Shown here in pieces: positions 5,283 to 7,294 of a stretch of DNA of 7,294 nt (its first letter is position 1; each line of letters begins with the position of its first letter). The notes below the pieces were generated by a model. It did not search any database. It had not been told where the DNA came from and saw nothing but the letters and a program-made list of their open reading frames with translations. Source of the DNA: Robiginitomaculum sp. (GTDB lineage Bacteria > Pseudomonadota > Alphaproteobacteria > Caulobacterales > Maricaulaceae). Position numbers and translations under genes: made by a program. The DNA lies in NCBI GenBank assembly GCA_002732685.1, contig NVRS01000005.1, positions 93,669 through 100,962 on the forward strand, given 5' to 3'.

Positions 5283-6362
5283 ATGAAAATACCACAGCAA
5301 AAGCTTGAGCAAGTTCTGGATAAATTCGACGCTATTGAAGCGCGAATGGGGGTGGAAACTGTGCCTGATGCAATCGTCAAACTGGCTAAGGAACACGCCG
5401 AACTACGCCCTGTAGCCGAAGGTGTGCGGGCACTTAAAGAGCGGCTAGAAGAGATGGCCGAGTTGGAAGAATTGCTTTCAGATCCTGACCAGGATCCAGA
5501 AATGGGTGCCATGGCCAAAGAGGAACTACACACGCTAAAAAGCGGCCTGTCCGACATCGAGCAGAAAGTCAGCATTTTACTTCTCCCTAAAGACAAAGAC
5601 GACAATGCTTCCGTAGTTTTAGAAATACGCGCCGGAACGGGCGGCGACGAAGCTGCTATTTTTGCAGGCGATCTATTTCGTATGTATGCCCGTTATGCGT
5701 CTCTGCAAGGTTGGAAATTAGAGGTTGAGACCGAATCCGACGCCGAAATGGGCGGGTATAAGGAAATCATAGCATCTATCACGGGCAATGGTGTGTTCGG
5801 GAAGATGAAGTTTGAAAGCGGCGTCCACCGGGTGCAGCGGGTTCCCGTAACAGAAACCCAAGGCCGGGTGCATACCTCCGCAGCCACGGTAGCCGTTCTA
5901 CCTGCGCCAGAAGACATCGAAGTTAATTTCTCTATGAATGATGTACGTGTCGACACCATGCGAGCCTCTGGGGCTGGAGGACAGCACGTCAATAAAACGG
6001 ACTCGGCCGTACGCATGACCCATGAGCCTACAGGAATTGTGGTTGTCTGTGATGCTAAATCCCAGCACCAAAATCGAGCCAACGCAGAAAAAATCCTGAA
6101 GATGCGGCTCTATGATATGGAGCGCGCGCGTATTGACGCCGAGCGGGCAGGCGACCGGAAATCCCAAGTCGGATCCGGTGATCGCTCTGAACGCATTCGC
6201 ACTTATAATTATTCCCAAGGACGTGTTAGCGACCACCGCATAAATTTGACATTATACAATCTTGATAAAATTATCGCAGGCGACGCCCTGGACGAAGTGG
6301 TCAATTCTTTGGTTGGCGCAGATCAAGCAGAAAAACTAGCCGCGCTGGAAACCGACGGTTAG
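5283..6362 (+). CDS. prfA: Peptide chain release factor 1
   Basis: RF1 recognises UAA and UAG in the ribosomal A site and triggers peptidyl-tRNA hydrolysis. The 359-residue length is normal for the family. An N-terminal helical domain occupies about residues 1-100. The [20 protein letters not shown] block at 116-135 is typical of class I release factors. The codon-recognition tripeptide is PVT (188-190), the P-x-T form that marks RF1 rather than the SPF of RF2. The catalytic GGQ lies at 232-234 within [15 protein letters not shown]. The C-terminus has the usual [13 protein letters not shown] stretch. The ATG at 5283 fits homologues that begin M-x-I/L-P-Q-x-x-L. Its stop is TAG, a codon only RF1 can read, followed immediately in frame by TAA. 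prmC starts 12 bp after the TAG. Confidence 0.98.
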   Translation: MKIPQQKLEQVLDKFDAIEARMGVETVPDAIVKLAKEHAELRPVAEGVRALKERLEEMAELEELLSDPDQDPEMGAMAKEELHTLKSGLSDIEQKVSILLLPKDKDDNASVVLEIRAGTGGDEAAIFAGDLFRMYARYASLQGWKLEVETESDAEMGGYKEIIASITGNGVFGKMKFESGVHRVQRVPVTETQGRVHTSAATVAVLPAPEDIEVNFSMNDVRVDTMRASGAGGQHVNKTDSAVRMTHEPTGIVVVCDAKSQHQNRANAEKILKMRLYDMERARIDAERAGDRKSQVGSGDRSERIRTYNYSQGRVSDHRINLTLYNLDKIIAGDALDEVVNSLVGADQAEKLAALETDG

Positions 6363-6374
6363 TAATGGCTCATT

Positions 6375-7226
6375 ATGGCTGATATCACATACGGCGACCT
6401 TAAACACGGTGCAACAAATATGCTGGCCAACGCAGGCATAGATAACCCGGCCCTTGATGTGCGCATATTGCTGGAAAAGGCTAGCCATAAATCTGCGGCA
6501 GAGCTGATTGTCTGTGATCGGGACAGTGTGTCTGAAACCGTTCAAACGGAATTTCACGAGTTATTGGGCTATAGACTAGCCCATGAACCCATCGCCTATA
6601 TTTTAGGCGAAAAAGCATTTTGGTCTTTGGATTTTAAGGTTGATGAAAATGTCTTGATCCCGCGCCCCGAAACTGAAGGTTTGGTAGAGCAAGCATTAAA
6701 GCTTATCGCTACTATTCAAACACCGCACATTCTCGATATCGGCACAGGCAGCGGTGCCATTATCATCAGCCTGTTACATGAGCGCCAGTCGGCAACGGGT
6801 TTGGGCGCCGATATATCCCTAGAGGCGCTCAATATGGCTCGCATGAACGCAGAACGGCACAATGTGGGGAACCGTTGTCATTTTGTCCGGTCGGACTACT
6901 TGAAAGGCGTCACGGGGAAATTTGATCTCGTTGTCTCCAACCCACCTTATATAGACACTGTAACTATGGAAAAATTAGCCCCTGATGTTGAGTTATACGA
7001 ACCGGAATTAGCTCTACACGGCGGCGAAGACGGGTTAGCCGCTTACCGGGCCATTATTACAAACATCAAAGATGTGCTTAATCCGGGCGGACATTTGGTG
7101 TTTGAGATCGGATTTGACCAAAAAGACCCCGTTTGTAGTTTGCTCCACAATGCTGGTGCGGCAGATATAGCCTGCCAGCAGGATTTAGCCGGACTTGACC
7201 GAATAATCAGCGCTACATTTTATTAA
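6375..7226 (+). CDS. prmC: Release factor glutamine N5-methyltransferase
   Basis: PrmC (formerly HemK) uses S-adenosylmethionine to N5-methylate the glutamine of the GGQ motif in RF1 and RF2, raising termination efficiency. Its RF1 substrate residue would be Q234 of the protein encoded just upstream. Its 283 residues begin with the helical substrate-binding domain, containing EPIAYILGEKAFWSLDF (71-87) and the RPETE motif (97-101). SAM-binding motif I is DIGTGSG (121-127). The catalytic NPPY lies at 189-192, followed by YEPELALHGGEDGLAAYR (208-225), all typical of the family. No clear Shine-Dalgarno sequence precedes the ATG at 6375, so translation probably depends on ribosomes finishing prfA 12 bp upstream. 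A five-codon out-of-frame ORF starting at 6365 overlaps the start. The gene ends with TAA, and no strong plus-strand terminator follows in the remaining 68 bp. Confidence 0.97.
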   Translation: MADITYGDLKHGATNMLANAGIDNPALDVRILLEKASHKSAAELIVCDRDSVSETVQTEFHELLGYRLAHEPIAYILGEKAFWSLDFKVDENVLIPRPETEGLVEQALKLIATIQTPHILDIGTGSGAIIISLLHERQSATGLGADISLEALNMARMNAERHNVGNRCHFVRSDYLKGVTGKFDLVVSNPPYIDTVTMEKLAPDVELYEPELALHGGEDGLAAYRAIITNIKDVLNPGGHLVFEIGFDQKDPVCSLLHNAGAADIACQQDLAGLDRIISATFY

Positions 7227-7237
7227 CAAATAAATAC

Positions 7238-7256
7238 AAAAAAGGCTTGGCAAACC
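7238..7256 (-). terminator. Weak candidate intrinsic terminator on the minus strand
   Basis: Read on the minus strand, a 5-bp stem GGTTT/AAGCC (one G-T pair, 3-nt loop) is followed by six T residues. The same hairpin mismatches on the plus strand, so it would not end prfA-prmC. If real, it implies a minus-strand gene just beyond the right edge. The stem is short, so support is limited. Confidence 0.22.
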
Positions 7257-7294
7257 CAAACTAGTCGTTAGTTTAAAGAACAAGGTTCGCAGGC

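Noticed and set aside
5156..5605. Minus-strand open frame opposite the 5' part of prfA
   Set aside because: It is Ser-rich and antisense to the well-supported RF1 coding sequence, with no ribosome site or family features.
7247..7274. TTGGCA hexamer with TAGTTT as a promoter, and an AAACTA/TAGTTT inverted repeat after prmC
   Set aside because: The -10 match is only three of six. The inverted repeat is a short AT-rich stem with no T-run, so neither a promoter nor a plus-strand terminator is supported.
1..7294. CRISPR array, tRNA or rRNA genes, insertion sequences, phage genes or toxin-antitoxin pairs
   Set aside because: No regularly spaced repeats, cloverleaf-like sequence, transposase or matching gene pair was seen on either strand. 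Nearly all bases belong to ordinary housekeeping or signalling genes.

Overview
The window looks like core chromosome of a moderate-GC alphaproteobacterium. The basis is the gene set and protein sequence style: an AroQ-type chorismate mutase beside tyrA, a methyltransferase of the alphaproteobacterial type divergent from gloB, and a prfA-prmC pair. A marine Hyphomonadaceae/Maricaulales-like organism is my guess, at low confidence. There is no insertion sequence, phage gene, CRISPR array, tRNA or rRNA, and no obvious sign of recent gene transfer.

Left block (1-1999, minus strand): three tightly packed genes read right to left. They are a SAM-dependent methyltransferase, a chorismate mutase that overlaps it by 8 bp, and tyrA, which starts 3 bp after the mutase stop and runs off the left edge. 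The last two cover chorismate to prephenate to the tyrosine precursor. The mutase carries a C-terminal extension that I read as a shortened prephenate-dehydratase-like segment plus an ACT-like regulatory end.

Middle block: gloB (2072-2788, plus strand) encodes hydroxyacylglutathione hydrolase of the glyoxalase pathway. It diverges from the methyltransferase across a 72-bp gap holding a TATAAT box 7 bp before the ATG, which suggests a leaderless mRNA, and three imperfect TTTACT-containing repeats. gloB converges on a PAS-GGDEF-EAL protein (2824-4545, minus strand). That protein has a degenerate GGDEF motif and an intact EAL site, so it is predicted to degrade cyclic-di-GMP. The 35-bp gap between the two carries a perfect 17-bp tandem duplication that includes the gloB stop codon. 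Next comes a small four-helix membrane protein of unknown function (4687-5124, minus strand).

Right block (5283-7226, plus strand): prfA encodes release factor 1 and prmC encodes the methyltransferase that modifies the GGQ glutamine of release factors. They form a two-gene translation-termination operon. The prfA start region is unusual, because a perfect AGGAGG lies 22 nt upstream of the only usable ATG. Four of the seven stop codons visible in the window are TAG, including that of prfA itself.

I do not see a clearly new biological system. The observations most worth checking are the mutase C-terminal architecture, the prfA initiation region, the leaderless gloB promoter and the duplicated gloB stop region.
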